Shown here piece after piece: positions 36,901 through 49,642 of a DNA stretch of 64,000 nucleotides. How positions within the stretch are numbered: the first letter of the stretch is position 1; the number at the start of each line of letters is the position of its first letter. The translations under genes and the position numbers were made by a program. Under the pieces are notes generated by a model. That model ran no database searches, was not told the origin of the DNA, and worked only from the letters and a program-made list of their open reading frames with translations. The stretch comes from Neospora caninum Liverpool (lineage: Eukaryota > Apicomplexa > Conoidasida > Eucoccidiorida > Sarcocystidae): positions 1,178,001-1,242,000 of the forward strand of contig NC_018386.1 of NCBI RefSeq assembly GCF_000208865.1, read 5' to 3'.

Positions 36901-39900
36901 TTCGGTACAGTGCGGCCAAAAGAATGTGGCCAAAGATCTCTCCTATCCTGCCTGAAAAGCTCACGGCTGGTAAGCGAAGCAGCATGAAGCGTGTACAGGC
37001 TAGCAGCGCGTGCCCTGGCTGCTTGCACGGCTACCCCCTTTCAATGTTCTGCGTCTTGCCCCATCGCAGAGGGTGGAAAAGGGTTCTCTTGGCGGCTGAT
37101 TAGGATTCTGCGTTTGTGGGTCGTTGTCATATCTGCCTGAATACCTACGGAACATTTCACACGAGGGGGCGAGCGACATGTCCTCGGGGGCCAAACTCGG
37201 AACGAGTAGAAACAGCCGAATCAAGTCTGTGAAGAACCGACCGTAGAGTCGTCGGGCGTTGCAGCGTTTTTTGCTTGGGTTGAAACGCATGCTGCCTTGT
37301 TTGTCCAGGGAGAATGTGTTCGGCTTTTGCCTGTCGTGGTTTCGTCTCCCTCAGCTCTGTGTTTCGTCTGCGTCGTGCCTTTCTTGAGGCTGGTCTCCGT
37401 ACGCCGTTGCTGCGGTGTGAGACCACGTGGTTTGTCGTTTTTTGGCGCGCTGGAGGACTGCCGGCTCCAGTTAGACAGATGCGTCGCTCTACTCCGTCTT
37501 CTCTGAGCCTTCCGATCCTATCCTTCAGCCGGTCGTGTTTGCACCCTCGCGCCTTCCGTCTGTACGGAACTTCTGTTCTCCGTTGCAGGGTTGCAAGTCC
37601 AGGTGGCGTGCTACGCCAAGATTCTTGACCGAGGAGACAATCCGGGCACTCGCGAGAGTCGCTTGGGGTGGACGGACGAGGGGAGTAGACTGGTGTGGAG
37701 AGATGGCGAAGTCACGAAGGTTCTTCCGGCTTCCGGCGAGATCTACGTTCGCGTCCAGGCGAGCTACCAAGACTACAAGGTGAGCGTCCGCACGCCTCGC
37801 CGTCACGTGTCTGTTTTTCCTGAGGAGCCGTTAAAAAACAGTCAATTCGCCGTTCCTTTTCGCTGCCTCGACGCGTGCGTTCTCTGTCGCGTTCTGTCGT
37901 TGCAAGTTGATTCGTTTCCTGTTCTGTTGGTTGCGTTCTCTTTTGCGATGTTTCTAGAGCATGAAGTACTCCGTGACGGATTTCGTCCCTCCGTCAGTGC
38001 CCATCGCGAGGCCTCGCGACAAGCTGTGGCGGCTGCGACCCCCTGTAGCAGATGCGGCCTCAGACGTGTATCCGGGTTCGTGCATCTGCATGAGCATCAC
38101 GCCCGCTTCAGCAGCCCCGGCGTCTGGGCGTCCCGTGTTCTATGTGGACGCAGTCGTCCACAAGGTCTTTTATTCGTCAGAAGACGCTCGGGAATGCCGA
38201 CGTCGATGCGCAAAATTTCGCACCGAGCACACCGCGTCCGCAGAGTCGCCCAAGGCGGGAAAGGCGGGGCCAGGCAGCGCGACTTTCTCCGCGAGGAGGA
38301 TGACTGACGCCAGCCAGGTTCCCAGCGTCTGGCCAAAGCGCCGACGATCGTCGGAGGACGAACCGAAAGGTTCTTTCTCGGACGCAGAGAGACACGATTC
38401 GTCACCAGTCGCAACCGGGACTCGCGGGACGAGACTGCAGCGTTCACTTCTTCGTTCGGCCCGAGCAGGAACTCCGGGCAAATCCTCATCACCTGCCTCA
38501 GTGTCGCCGCTCTCTACGGCAGCGTATAACAAGCCGCGTACGCGGAGTACCAGGAGCGCCACTGGCGAGGCGGGCGTTTGTGCTAGGCCGGAGAACGGCC
38601 ACGAGGTGGATGGCGGAAAAGCGGGAGACGAGGGAGGAACGATGCGGCAGGCGTATGGGGGTTGGCGTTCGTCTTCGTCCCCCGAAGAGACAGCCGACGG
38701 GAGCGCGTGTGAAGCCGAAGAGAGTGATCCATTAGTTGAGTCCCTGATTCACCCGATAGAAGGCCTGAGATGCCCAGATGGCCGGAAACCGATCGAGATT
38801 CACGTGCTGCTGCTCTCTGGTGGAACCCTGACTGAAGACGTTTGCCGAGTGTCTGGCAGGCAGATCCTCAAGTTACCGTACGACTTGCACGCACATTTCG
38901 ATGAACTTTCGCCTGACATCACGCGCCACCTTCCTGCAGATCTCTTAGCCGAAACACAGGACGAGGCAGGTTCCGAGAAAGAGGAAGCACATCCAGGCGC
39001 ATCGCCAGCATCGGATGGAGACGGGCCTTTTCCGGTGGACGGTGCGGGGCAACAAAGCGTTTCTGGAGACGCCGACGGACGCAGATCTTCCTTGTGTCTT
39101 CCGGAGGGGCCACGCCCTGCGAAGCGGGCGCAGCCGCTGGAAATCCCGCGAGCGTCTGCGCAAGCGAGTGCCTTCATGTGGGTTGTTCCCCGAGCTTTGA
39201 GTCACCAAGTCGCGTATACCGCAAAGGGAAGAACGCGAACGTTCAGCTCTGACTACTTCTTTCCTGCCCAACATTCAGGGAGCGGGCCGTACCACAGCGA
39301 TCACCGAGGGGGTGGTCATGGCCAGAGTGGCGCCACAGGTTCGTTCTCCCTTCTCTCGGCTGCACCATGCCTGGCCGATCCTAGCCGTTGGGAATCCCGG
39401 ACGAAGGATCGGGCGAAGGATTGGTTAGACTACCCGCCCTTCGTCCTCTGCTGTTTCCGGTTCCATCCAGAGAGTCGGTACTACAGAGGCCACACGCAGC
39501 TGGTCCGGTACCTACAGCCAGAGTTGGACGTTACAGCTCTCGCGAAAGGCACCTGGAAACTGAAGCTTCCGGTGTATCGCCCGCAACCCGAAGATGGCGG
39601 CCAGCTGTTTGTGCACCCTTCTGGCCCGCCTCTCGATCCATCTGGCTCCGCAAAAGAATTCCAAGTCGACAGCAAGAAGCGAGAGAACACGGAGGAGCAG
39701 GACAGAAGACGCCCGGATGGAGTCTCGCGAAAAGGAGACTCGCTCAGTACTGAGTCCTTCGCAAGGACGGAGAAATTCGAAGAGGGACGAGAAGACCCTG
39801 CGGTTCCGGCCTTGGCCGATGAATCTTCTGGTGGCAATTCCAGAGGCGCAATCTGTTCGGAGGAGGAGCAAGACAATGGAGCGAGACACAGCCGACCTGA

Positions 39901-42900
39901 GCGGAGACCGAAAGAGGCTCGTCTCGTGGGCGAAGACACCTATCCAGGCGAGCGACAGGCTGCATACCTCTCAGACGGGAAGCACGACTCCTCGAGGGGT
40001 CAGGCTGCGGAGAGAGAGGAAGCCGCAGACGGAGCCGGGGCAGCTGTCAAGGAGGAAGCATTCGCTCCGGGACCGGAGGGCAAAGGCATCTGGACAGGCG
40101 GTCTTGCATCAGTGAGAGGAGGAATAAGGCGTAAGCGGGAGCAGCCGGAGCAAGGCGATTTAACAAGTGAGGAGGGGAAGCACGAAGACGGAAAGCGCGA
40201 GGGGCAACCGCGTGGCTGTAATCCAAAAGTTGACGCATCCCGCGGAGGCGGCCTCAGCCCCGCCCCGGTCCACAGCTCAATTCCGGAAGATCTAAATTGT
40301 CAAGCTGGTGGAAACGGAATCGGCGCTGCAAAGGGTCTGCCTTGCAAACGCGGTGGGGGAGGGGATGAGGCAACGGACGGGCCACATCTGCCGAAGCGGG
40401 GAAAGACCGGGGTACCTCCTTTGGGCTCTAGTCTGCCGGTGGGGGGTACGCGAGACAGGCCGCTGAAGCGGAACGAAGAGTGGTCAAATGCAGAAGAAGA
40501 GAGAAAGGCAGCCGGACGAGGCCTCGACATGCTCCAATATGTGCCCTATGGAGAGAAACATAAGGCAGAGAGAAGTCGAAATGGTCTGGCGGCATCGGGA
40601 GCGGTGTCGAATCTGTGCTCTGAGGCGACCGGCAGGACACTAGGAAACGCGACAGAGACGAACGAACACGGAAGGGAGGGCGGGCGTACAACAGAGCGCT
40701 TTTGGAGTGTACGAAACGTTAAGGACCGCCTATGGCGTTTTCTAGCCAATGAAAGAGACAGACGAAGCCAGTTCGCTCATGAGAACCTTCTTCTCGATTG
40801 GGACGACGATGAGGGCGCCGCAGCCGGTTGGCAGTTGCATGCTGCTGCCGGTGGTATTGACGTGGATATGAGAGGAGGAATGGAAGACGAAGCGGGAGAA
40901 CAAGGAGATGGCGGAGGGCGGAGAGGGACTTCTGGGCGGTTTGCAGCGGGGTTTGACGCGTGTGGCATGCGCTTGGTCCCAGGGCTGGGCAGAGGAGAAG
41001 CGTACGGGAGCGGGGGGCAGAACGAGGGCCGAAGGAGAAGAGAAGAAGACGATAGTTCTGGTTCGTCTCTTCTGCGGTCCGATCCCTGGCAACGTAACTG
41101 CAGCGCTCTATCTTCCAAACTCCCTCCGCGTGACACAGCTTCCCTTGTCGATGGGCTAGATCATGATGAGACGGACGTCGACAGTTCCGGCCTGTCGATC
41201 TCTGATGTTGCCAGATTCCTTTTAAAACAACAGCCAGTTTACCGGGGTGAACGAGAAAGCAGCGCACCGCAATCGACGTCTTCGTCAGCAGATTACAGCG
41301 TAGACGAGCAGACGAAGGGACAGCTCCTTTCGGCGACGCCTCTCCCACCCTCGAATTCATCATTTTCTTTTAACAGATCGACAATGGTTTCTGCCCGACC
41401 TCGTGGCTCCAATCTAGCCGTGCCACACCGAGGCGGAGAGACGAACATTCGTCGCTACCGGTCCTGCCAGGATCCGGGTTCTGTGGAGCAAGGAGTGCCA
41501 CCACGCGAAGCGCGACAAAGCGGAAGTAGGGTACGCAGTCAAAGCGGGCGTCAAGCACCGCGCCATCTGGACTTTTACCCGTCACCGGAAGGCAGCGTTC
41601 AGGACGAGTGGAGTGAACAAGAAGCTTTTCTGTTGTCTGTCCCACAGGTGGAGAGAGAACGGATGCTGGAGGGCTTACCCGAATTCGACGAGTCGCTCTT
41701 AAGGCATGATGGTGTCTCGGCGCTGGCCCAGCTCTTGAAGACTGGCCATAAGCGCGTCTGTGAGGCGCCTGAGGGGAGCCGGAGAGAAGGTCAACAGTCC
41801 CTTCACCGACGACAAGGCAAGGAAAGCAGCGCTGGCAGCCGACTCGTGGAAACAGCGAGGGGACACGGAAGAAGGGCTCTCTGGAATTCTGGTTGTTCTA
41901 CGCCTGACGAGCAAGAATGTGTTCGGAGAAGTCTTTTTGAAGGCCACAGAGAAGGACGATTTCAGGGAACGCCTAGGGAAGAAGCGGCGGGAGAGAGACG
42001 GACGTGTCACCGCCCGGCAGACAGGGCGAGCGGCGCTTCAGACAGTAGCGCCAGCAGCCGGCGCCCAAACCGTAGTGGTGGCGTCTGCTCTGAAGACGAT
42101 GTAGGACAGGTCGGTCGTCGATCACAGCGACACCATGGCGCTCCTGAACCGAAAAAGGAAGCCGACACGAGTTCGGCGAGATTCATCGTGTCCGACAGAG
42201 ACGAATCTGAGACCGCGACCTCGAGGCACCAACCCCAAAATGCCCGCATGTCCCAGCCTTCTCAATTGGTTGTCTGTCCTCCTGTTTCGCCGGTGTCAGG
42301 TGAAGACGAAAATCCTGGTGAGGGTTCTCGACCGATGACCGGCGGGCACAGCAGAGTGGCAGACCGAAATCTCGTGTCATCTACAAAAACCAAAGAGTCA
42401 CCTGCCACATTGCCGGACGCACCAACGGATGAGGGGGACGGTGATTCTCGCGTTGTGAAGGCTGGTGGGAAAGCAGAAATTCCCGATTTCGTCGATGGGA
42501 ATGGGGATTCATTGCAGCGTCGCATTCGCATGGGGGTTGACCAAGTGGAGGCCGAGCGAGAAACGAGAAAACGTGCAGCGGCGGAGTTTGCGTCAACCAC
42601 GGGAGCGCGCACGGGAGCGGCGGATTTTTCGCGGCTTGCCTCGGACCAGGGTTTGTCATCGACATCGTCCGTGAGCTGCTCGGTGGTTCTGTCTCGCTCG
42701 CGGTCGCTTTCTCCGCCCAGCAGTGACATTCGCGGCGGCTCCTCGGATTCGGCGCAAGTGGTGTCGCTGACGTCGTCTTTCTGCCAAGGCAAGGCCGAGA
42801 CGAGAGATTCAGCAGACACGGGGAACCTGGCAAAGCGTAACGGGAGGGGTGGCGGAGGCCAGACGTTTTCCCTGCCACACTCCGGGCCTAAAGAGACGAG

Positions 42901-43987
42901 ACGAGATGCGAGACCCATGACGTCGTCAGCGGATGACAGCAACGGCGGGGTTTCTTCAACTACTAGCACGCGTCAGTCTCCGCCGCTCGGGCGTCGCCTG
43001 GCCAGGACCCCGCCGTCAAGTGGAGCGGGTTCTTCTCGAAGAAGCTCAGTGGCGTCTGCCTTAGATGGCCAGTCCGTGGCAAGTGTGCACGCTTCACCGG
43101 CGCTCTCAGCAACGTCTCTGGACAGCATTGTCGGTCGTGAGAGACAGGCCACACCGCCGGTTTCCGCGGGTGCGGGCGGAGCGTGTGGAGGAGCAGATCC
43201 GTACGGTACACTCTCTCCACAGACTGGTGTTCCGAGGGATGCAGCAGACGACCTGGCAGCGAATGTGTCCGAAGGAAGCCTTTCAAGTTCCGGAGAAGAC
43301 CGAGCTGAAGACGATGCTGTCCCTCCGAAACTCGGTGGCTCCTTGTCTCGGCATGCAGGCCGTGGCAAGAAGCGGAAGCGGCGGGCTGGAGCGCCGAGCA
43401 CTGGGAGCGATTCGGGGTGCGTTTCACTTCAACAAGAACGGGGTGTAGAAGGTGGCCAACCGCCCGACCAGCGCAAAAGAACAGGCAGACGCAGTCCAGA
43501 TAATCCTGTGAGTTCGCGACGGGGCCCGAGAGACGTGTCGAGCCCGCCGGGGGGGACTGTGTGCTTGGGCGAGGGAGAAGCCGCGACGTCAGGCCCCCCG
43601 CGACGCCCAGGATCCGTTCGGTCTTCTGGGTACTCTCCAGGCAGGGCCAAGCAGGTGGAGCTGCCCAGGGGGTCGGAGGCGGCTTCAGTGGAAGCTGCAT
43701 CTCGGCGCTCCGGACGGAGACGTCTCGTGTCATCTCGTGTTGCTTCCGATGGTTTTGGAAAAGGAGGCGATGATGGAGACTCAGGGGAGACGGAACGACA
43801 GGTCTCCTCACACACACAGAGCAGGAGGCCGCGGCGAGCCGCTGCAGAGGGCGCGTCGCGTATTTGGACGGGCAAACAGATCAAGGCAGAAAGTCGGGGC
43901 GGCGCGCGTGCTGAAGATGAAGAAGAAATGATCGTGGCAGAAGAGAGGTCGGCGGGAAGAGAGAGTGATGAAGATTTCGTGCCGTAG
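33972..43987 (+). CDS. Giant largely disordered protein (3072 residues) with a possible Tudor/Agenet-like segment
   Basis: Three exons: 33972-36969, 37589-37779 and 37958-43987. Phases are 1 then 0, with donors GCTG|GTAAGC and AAG|GTGAGC and acceptors CCGTTGCAG and GTTTCTAG. The ATG at 33972 sits in ACATGGA. Folded islands interrupt Ser/Pro/Gly/Glu-rich disorder. One is a helical block at about 430-510 (ALFDPCPDDDLLLEV; FMAWRSLVYLADLHEG). A second, at about 900-1110, spans the exon joints: LQVQVACYAKILD, LVWRDGEVTKVLP, EIYVRVQASYQDYK and KLWRLRPP. That spacing resembles a Tudor/Agenet fold, which binds modified histone tails, but this is a by-eye inference. A further block at about 1330-1600 holds VLCCFRFHPESRYYRGH. 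The C-terminal 1000 residues are charged repeats ending in an acidic tail (DEDFVP). Probably nuclear; no certain family. Confidence 0.75.
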
Positions 43988-46915
43988 GTGGCTGTTCCGT
44001 ATACCGCTGTCTAGGCGTCTGCGCTACACGACTTTGTCGACTGTGTCACGTAATAACGCATCCTCTCAAGCGGGACCCCGTCCGTTCATACCGACAAGTT
44101 TGATGAGGAACTCGTAGGGAAGGAAGACCGTAGTTGGTCCGAGGGATAGCTATTGGCGGTGTTTGGCTTTGAGCATATTGGGGGTTACTACGATGGTGAT
44201 CGTTCTCGATTCTCCTTGAATTTAGACCTCATTCGTCTCAGGTGAACCCAACGACTGTCACTGCCATAGGCGTTAAAGCGATGGGCATTCCAGCTCGCCC
44301 ACTCTGCTGTTGCATACTGCGCGATGGGGTTGTGTATTTTGAGATGTAATCATGGCAAGGAAGCGTTCTAGCTCGGGTGTTGAGCCCGTTAGAGTGCCAT
44401 TGCGAGGACCGTGCGAACGGGGCGTTGCAATTAGCTCTGGGTACCTTGTGTCGGCAATCAAGGCCCTGGGGCGAGTGCAAACGGCCACGACACGGTGGGT
44501 GCTGTCGGCAGTGACAACTCTGTTGCATGCGTTGGCCCTCCACATCAGAAGGGCAGTGTTAAAAACGCCTCCAGGTGAGGCAAGTGTATAAACTGCATGT
44601 GTTTTTTGACAGCATAGTGCTGCAGGGAACACAAGCAACTCCTGGTTTTGGGTGTCCCGCTTTATGTTCTGATACCTAGATGTATATATGTTCTGGGAAG
44701 AGCTTTTGAGGCTAGGTCTCTGCACCTCAGTTGCTTCATTCTGCAGGTACTGCAGCAAAATAAATCTTTAGAATTGAGACTGCGGTGAACCGGGAGGTGC
44801 GAAATGTAGCTATTGCAAGCAATCCATCTGGCTCAGCGTGGAACACGTCCATCTAGTATTACAAATAGAAGATGGTCCAGACCGTCCTGAAAGATGTGGT
44901 TTGCCATAGGAGTGATGAAAACAGAAACTTGGAAACAATGCCCCGGTCGGGGCACAAGAAACAGCTCGGAAAGCAAAAGAACAAAAGCGAACCAAAACAT
45001 AACACACGTCTTTCTAGGAGCAACTGAGGTGGTTTAATCAGACGAACGAAACCAACGGCGGCGCAACATCCAAAATGTTCATTTGTTTAGGTCACCTGTG
45101 TGCATGAACGACGAAGGCTGCACTCCACTCGTCGAAACCAAGAACTCGGCTGCAGGTGACTCGCGGGCTTTCGGCATTTGTTTGCTTACCGGAACTGCAA
45201 TTTCCGCCTGCTGTTAATACTCGGGCGGTTGGCTATGAAAGATCTTGTTCAAGCACGACATGCCCAGAAGTCAAACCGTGAGGACAAATATTAAAGTGTG
45301 TCCCTGCGAGGCCGCTCACTTATAATAACGCATTTGAGCTTGTAGTGATAACTGTAGCGACATTAAGCTATAGAGGTGCTTGATCCATGATTCTTCTGCG
45401 CCGTTTAAAAACGAATCCCCTTGCGGAGGTTCAGGTGGCCCTATCATCGACGATTCGTATGTGGTTTATGTCGTCTAGATGTTCATACATCTAAAGGTGT
45501 GTATACATACACGTGTAAGTAGATCCGCCACAGTGAGGCGTAGGTTAAAATGCAGGGTCTCCTGTGACAGCTCAAGCCTTCGTGGAAAGACGTCAGTCGG
45601 CCAATTCAGTCGCACGTCGATGTTCTGAGCTCTGATCAGGAGGTGCCTTTTGTCACCAGCACTACCGCAAGACTGCGCTTCTGGTGATGGACATTATACG
45701 ACGTGCAAGCACGGAAAGAGACAGACTGCCACCATGTGCGTGTCCAAGAAAGCGTTCGAACCACACACAATTGCTGCGCTGTGTGGGGGTCAAGTTTTAT
45801 TGATACGGTATTGCTTCCGTCATATGATCGGCTGCCCCGGATGGCCTGCAGTTTTTAAGATAGGAAGATGTTGGGAGAATTATTGGGTTCGAGACGTTCC
45901 ATCTGGTCAGGCAGCAGCGTCGTGTGGGCTGCCAGACGAAAGACGACACTCGCCGAGCTCATGGGGAGGACACATGTGTCACTGCAAATTCCGTTAGTAA
46001 TGCTGTTTATGCCACACACAGATATCGAACCTCTGGTACACAGGACTCGCACCAACATGCAGGTGATGGTGGTACTTTTTATTCCGAAACTAAGCAGCTG
46101 CTTCGCCAAAGCACGGAATTGGTAGAGCGGCGTCTGCGATCTCACCCCCAACGGAAGCAAAAACAAACAATAACTCGTTTTCCATTTTCACACCCCCAAA
46201 AAACTCCATAGGTCTCGTGACTTCTCGTGCAAGGACAGTCTCGATTGATCAGCAGAAGAGGAGTGTCTCCGCAGTGATGATTTTCAAGACAATGTAATGG
46301 CAGGAAGCCATGGTTTCTATTGAGGTGCTCGTTAGCTGCTCGGCACCCTCTCAACAAGCCGCTCGATTCCCGCCGCTTTTGCATCCACTCTAACAGCATA
46401 AATAGTAGCCTTGATCCCCACCTTCTGTCGTCGAGGCGGTGGGTGCGGTCAGGCGCCTGATAGCGAAACCTACATGTCCTAGCTTTTTTGGTTGCCTTCA
46501 ATGACCCTGCAGGCTCACGTCAGCGGATGAAAACGATAGCAACAGACAATGTCATTGTGGCGGTGGGCTATTCCTCATACACTGAAAGCAACAAGACCGT
46601 TACAATTCTGGCGGTAATGACACAAATAGTGACGCCGCCGCCAGTGCCTCTGTGCAAACGGTTGCCCAATCGCATTATCGTTTCTCACTTTTACGCCTCG
46701 AAACATTTCCTTCCTACAGGTTTCTACCGTTTTGGATGCACAGGTGAAGGGCACCGTTAGTCTACTTTGCCCTTTTTTTCTGTGTTCTTAAACAAAGGTT
46801 TGCATGTTACCTCGCTCTCTGAAGAAACGTCGCCTCTACCCCCGCAACAGAACAGCTCATGCCCGCGGGCAATGTTCTTCAAACCGCTCTGCCACAACAA
46901 ACGACAACGGCGGGG
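43988..46915. other. Intergenic, 2.9 kb
   Basis: Lies between two plus-strand genes. Frames are short on both strands. The best is plus 44352-44591 (79 codons from ATG), which contains a possible CCAG|GTGAGG donor at 44572 but has no matching downstream exon. An antisense frame covers the same segment. No repeat or RNA gene was recognised. The promoter of the gene at 46916 should lie at the right end. Confidence 0.4.
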
Positions 46916-49642
46916 ATGGCAGACTTCTGTGTCGCCAAAATTTGTGGGGCGGGATCCACCCGCCTCTATTTAGCAGCTGTGATCTTCGTGATCGGAGCTA
47001 TCTTCGTCCCCGCATCTCGGACGGCGCAAGCATCAGTGGAATCACGTTTTTCCGGTGACGGGGACGCGACACAGACGGAATCCTTCCTCTCTCAAGCATC
47101 GATCGAGGATGAAAGTTTGCCTGACCAACCGCGCTTCTTGCAGCGGCGGTCGGCGATCTTTGGATTCCTTGGCAGAACAGACGGGGAAAGCACTAAGCAC
47201 ACAGAAGGTACCGACGACATTCTAGGCGATGTGGATGGTGCCGTGGTCACTCCCCCGGGTGAGAACCTGGCAAACAGCAAAGCATCGGCAGATGATGACA
47301 GCTTCGAGAAGCATCGTTCAGCTGACTATGCGACAAGAGATAAGAATTCGGACATGCCAGATGAGACCAATTCTAAGGCAACTTGGCAGCAAGACGGAAA
47401 CACGCCTGTTGGGGACGAGGCGAACGCCCGGATCAACGAAGCCTCAACAACCCCAGATTCTATTGCACAGGACACGCTGAACCACGAACGTGGCCACGAA
47501 GCTGTCGTAAAGGACGAATCGGCAGAGCAGGAGGCTGACCACGCTCTTGGTAATACCTCCCTCACGGGAACCGAGGAGCCAGTAATTGCAGCACTGACAG
47601 CCTTCAACAGCGAAGCCGCAGACGTTCCTGAAACTCGTGAGAGACAGCACGAGGAAAGGGATGAGCAACCACGCATACCCGAGACGCATGAGCAAAAGCA
47701 GGAGGCGATGGTTGTGGGGACGTACAGAGAGGAGGAAGTCGACGACGAGGTACAAAATACTGACCGCAGCAAACAGGCGTCAGTCGAACAGGACCAGGTA
47801 GTGCCGGATGAATTCGCCACAATGGAAGAACACACGGAACCTGAGGCAGATCATCCGGAGCAAAACGAATCTCAGGCTCAGCTCTCAGAGACTGAATCCG
47901 GCAACCAGAACCACTCAATAATAGATACTATGCTCACAGACGCATGGGAAGTGATGCCGGGTGTTGATGCTATGAAAGGTGTCGAAGATGTGACGCCTAA
48001 CGTGCCCGAGACAAAGGTGGATCTTGACAGGGCACAAAATGCCGAGCATCAAGACGATAAGACAGGTTCCCTTGTAGATAACGAGCAGTCAACGGATGTT
48101 CAACCTAACAAACCGGGAGAAGGAGACAGCCTGGCTACGGTGGTCTCATTGGCCGGGATGTCGGGGAGCGCTCCAGCAGAAAATGCGACAGATGAAAGCC
48201 GTGTCGCGCAACATTTACAGTCAAAGGAATCAGTTGAGACCCTTGTCATGTTTACTACTGACAAACTAGACCGAGAAAATCAAGAAGATGAAATTGGTAG
48301 GCCTGACTCAATACACAAGTATTGGAACGCAGGAAGCCTCACGGAACCTATTGCAGCCGCCGGCGACCTCCCGCGGAAACACCCGCGTGGTCAGTACGCT
48401 GAAGAACTAGGTGTCAGCACTGGTGAGTGGTACGATATCGATGACACTGCAGGACAACCCGTAATGCTTAACACTACCGAGCAGGAAAAACCACTCAATG
48501 CTTACGTTGAGGTGAACTTCAGCATCCCCGACCAAGCCACTCTTCAGGCTGAGGTAGAAAATGGCACTGTATCATCCTCCATGCAATGGAAGGAGCCGAG
48601 TAGTGAGGAAGTCGAGTTCCTGCCACGCTCGACATGCCATGGCTATTGCCTTGCTGGCGCGAAACGTTCTGACAACCAAGGGACAACTGTCGACACGCCG
48701 AACAGAAACGACACGACGGAGCAACTGCAACAGATCAACGACCAACAGGCAGCCGTCACCCCAATTTCAGAAAAAAACGTAAGGGACATGTTGGAAGCTA
48801 GTTCCAAAGTTGGGGGACAACCGTCCCTTGCAAGTGTCCGGCTCGACCATGTGCTGACGCATACACCAGAGATGACGAAAGCTACAGAGGGCAAGGCGTC
48901 CCGCGGGCATCTGTCGGCTAAACCTGCAGCGTCACGTACCCGCAACCCGCCTCCACCAAAACAATCGCAGCAGCAGCAGTCCGCTATCCAAGATGTCTCT
49001 TCCACAGCGGAGCCACAACAGCAGACTTCTCAGCAACAAAGCATGAATCCCGCCGGGTTGATGAGTTTTCTGCCAACCCGAGATATTCTTTCCCTATTGA
49101 CTGCTGCACAAACTCTCGAGCTGAAACCCCTGTTGGATCTTGGCAAGACCATGACTGCTGGGATCGGCGTTGGAGCAGCAGCAGTCACTGCAAGCGAACA
49201 GCAGGCAGAGGCTTCACGGTTACATCAACACCTTGAGCAATCCATTAGCCTTGCTGAGGACTATATCAGAAAGTACCTTCCGGAGATGGGTTCCGGAGGT
49301 AGTAACCGGTTCCAGAAGGGTTGGCGAGTGTTGCCATTTTCAGATATTCTAGGCCAGGAGCGGTATGACAGGGACGACGCAGTTGATCTCGGCTCTACTG
49401 ATTACGTTGATCTGGTAGACAATGACGTTCAAGACCCGGTGACGGATGAACTCTCCGGTACTCTTCGGAGTCGTCTAGCTCAGCTAGGCGTGTTTAATCA
49501 AGCGACCCAGCTGACGATCCCGAAGCTCGTGCCCACAAACAGCACGAACATACCTGCTATTATAAACAGTCTCGTGCAGTCCAACAGTAGTTCATCTGGC
49601 CACTCAGTCGCAAACAGTTCCATATTGTGGCCGTTTGGTTAG
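46916..49642 (+). CDS. Secreted acidic, largely disordered protein, single exon
   Basis: The frame is open from 46859, but the ATG at 46916 (GGGATGGCA) is the better start and gives 908 residues. It places a hydrophobic segment (LYLAAVIFVIGAIFV) near residues 17-31, followed by ASRTAQA and an SVESRF cleavage-like site. Residues 40-670 are acidic and disordered (Glu/Asp/Gln/Thr-rich). A Gln-rich patch with two short runs lies near 680-705. The C-terminal 200 residues look folded: ILSLLTAAQTLELKPLLDLG, a Gly/Ala stretch, a helix (LHQHLEQSISLAEDYIRKYL) and an Asn/Ser-rich end (NSSILWPFG). No donor precedes the stop, so a single exon is likely. The shape fits a dense-granule or other exported parasite protein, but no family was recognised. 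Confidence 0.7.
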   Translation: MADFCVAKICGAGSTRLYLAAVIFVIGAIFVPASRTAQASVESRFSGDGDATQTESFLSQASIEDESLPDQPRFLQRRSAIFGFLGRTDGESTKHTEGTDDILGDVDGAVVTPPGENLANSKASADDDSFEKHRSADYATRDKNSDMPDETNSKATWQQDGNTPVGDEANARINEASTTPDSIAQDTLNHERGHEAVVKDESAEQEADHALGNTSLTGTEEPVIAALTAFNSEAADVPETRERQHEERDEQPRIPETHEQKQEAMVVGTYREEEVDDEVQNTDRSKQASVEQDQVVPDEFATMEEHTEPEADHPEQNESQAQLSETESGNQNHSIIDTMLTDAWEVMPGVDAMKGVEDVTPNVPETKVDLDRAQNAEHQDDKTGSLVDNEQSTDVQPNKPGEGDSLATVVSLAGMSGSAPAENATDESRVAQHLQSKESVETLVMFTTDKLDRENQEDEIGRPDSIHKYWNAGSLTEPIAAAGDLPRKHPRGQYAEELGVSTGEWYDIDDTAGQPVMLNTTEQEKPLNAYVEVNFSIPDQATLQAEVENGTVSSSMQWKEPSSEEVEFLPRSTCHGYCLAGAKRSDNQGTTVDTPNRNDTTEQLQQINDQQAAVTPISEKNVRDMLEASSKVGGQPSLASVRLDHVLTHTPEMTKATEGKASRGHLSAKPAASRTRNPPPPKQSQQQQSAIQDVSSTAEPQQQTSQQQSMNPAGLMSFLPTRDILSLLTAAQTLELKPLLDLGKTMTAGIGVGAAAVTASEQQAEASRLHQHLEQSISLAEDYIRKYLPEMGSGGSNRFQKGWRVLPFSDILGQERYDRDDAVDLGSTDYVDLVDNDVQDPVTDELSGTLRSRLAQLGVFNQATQLTIPKLVPTNSTNIPAIINSLVQSNSSSSGHSVANSSILWPFG

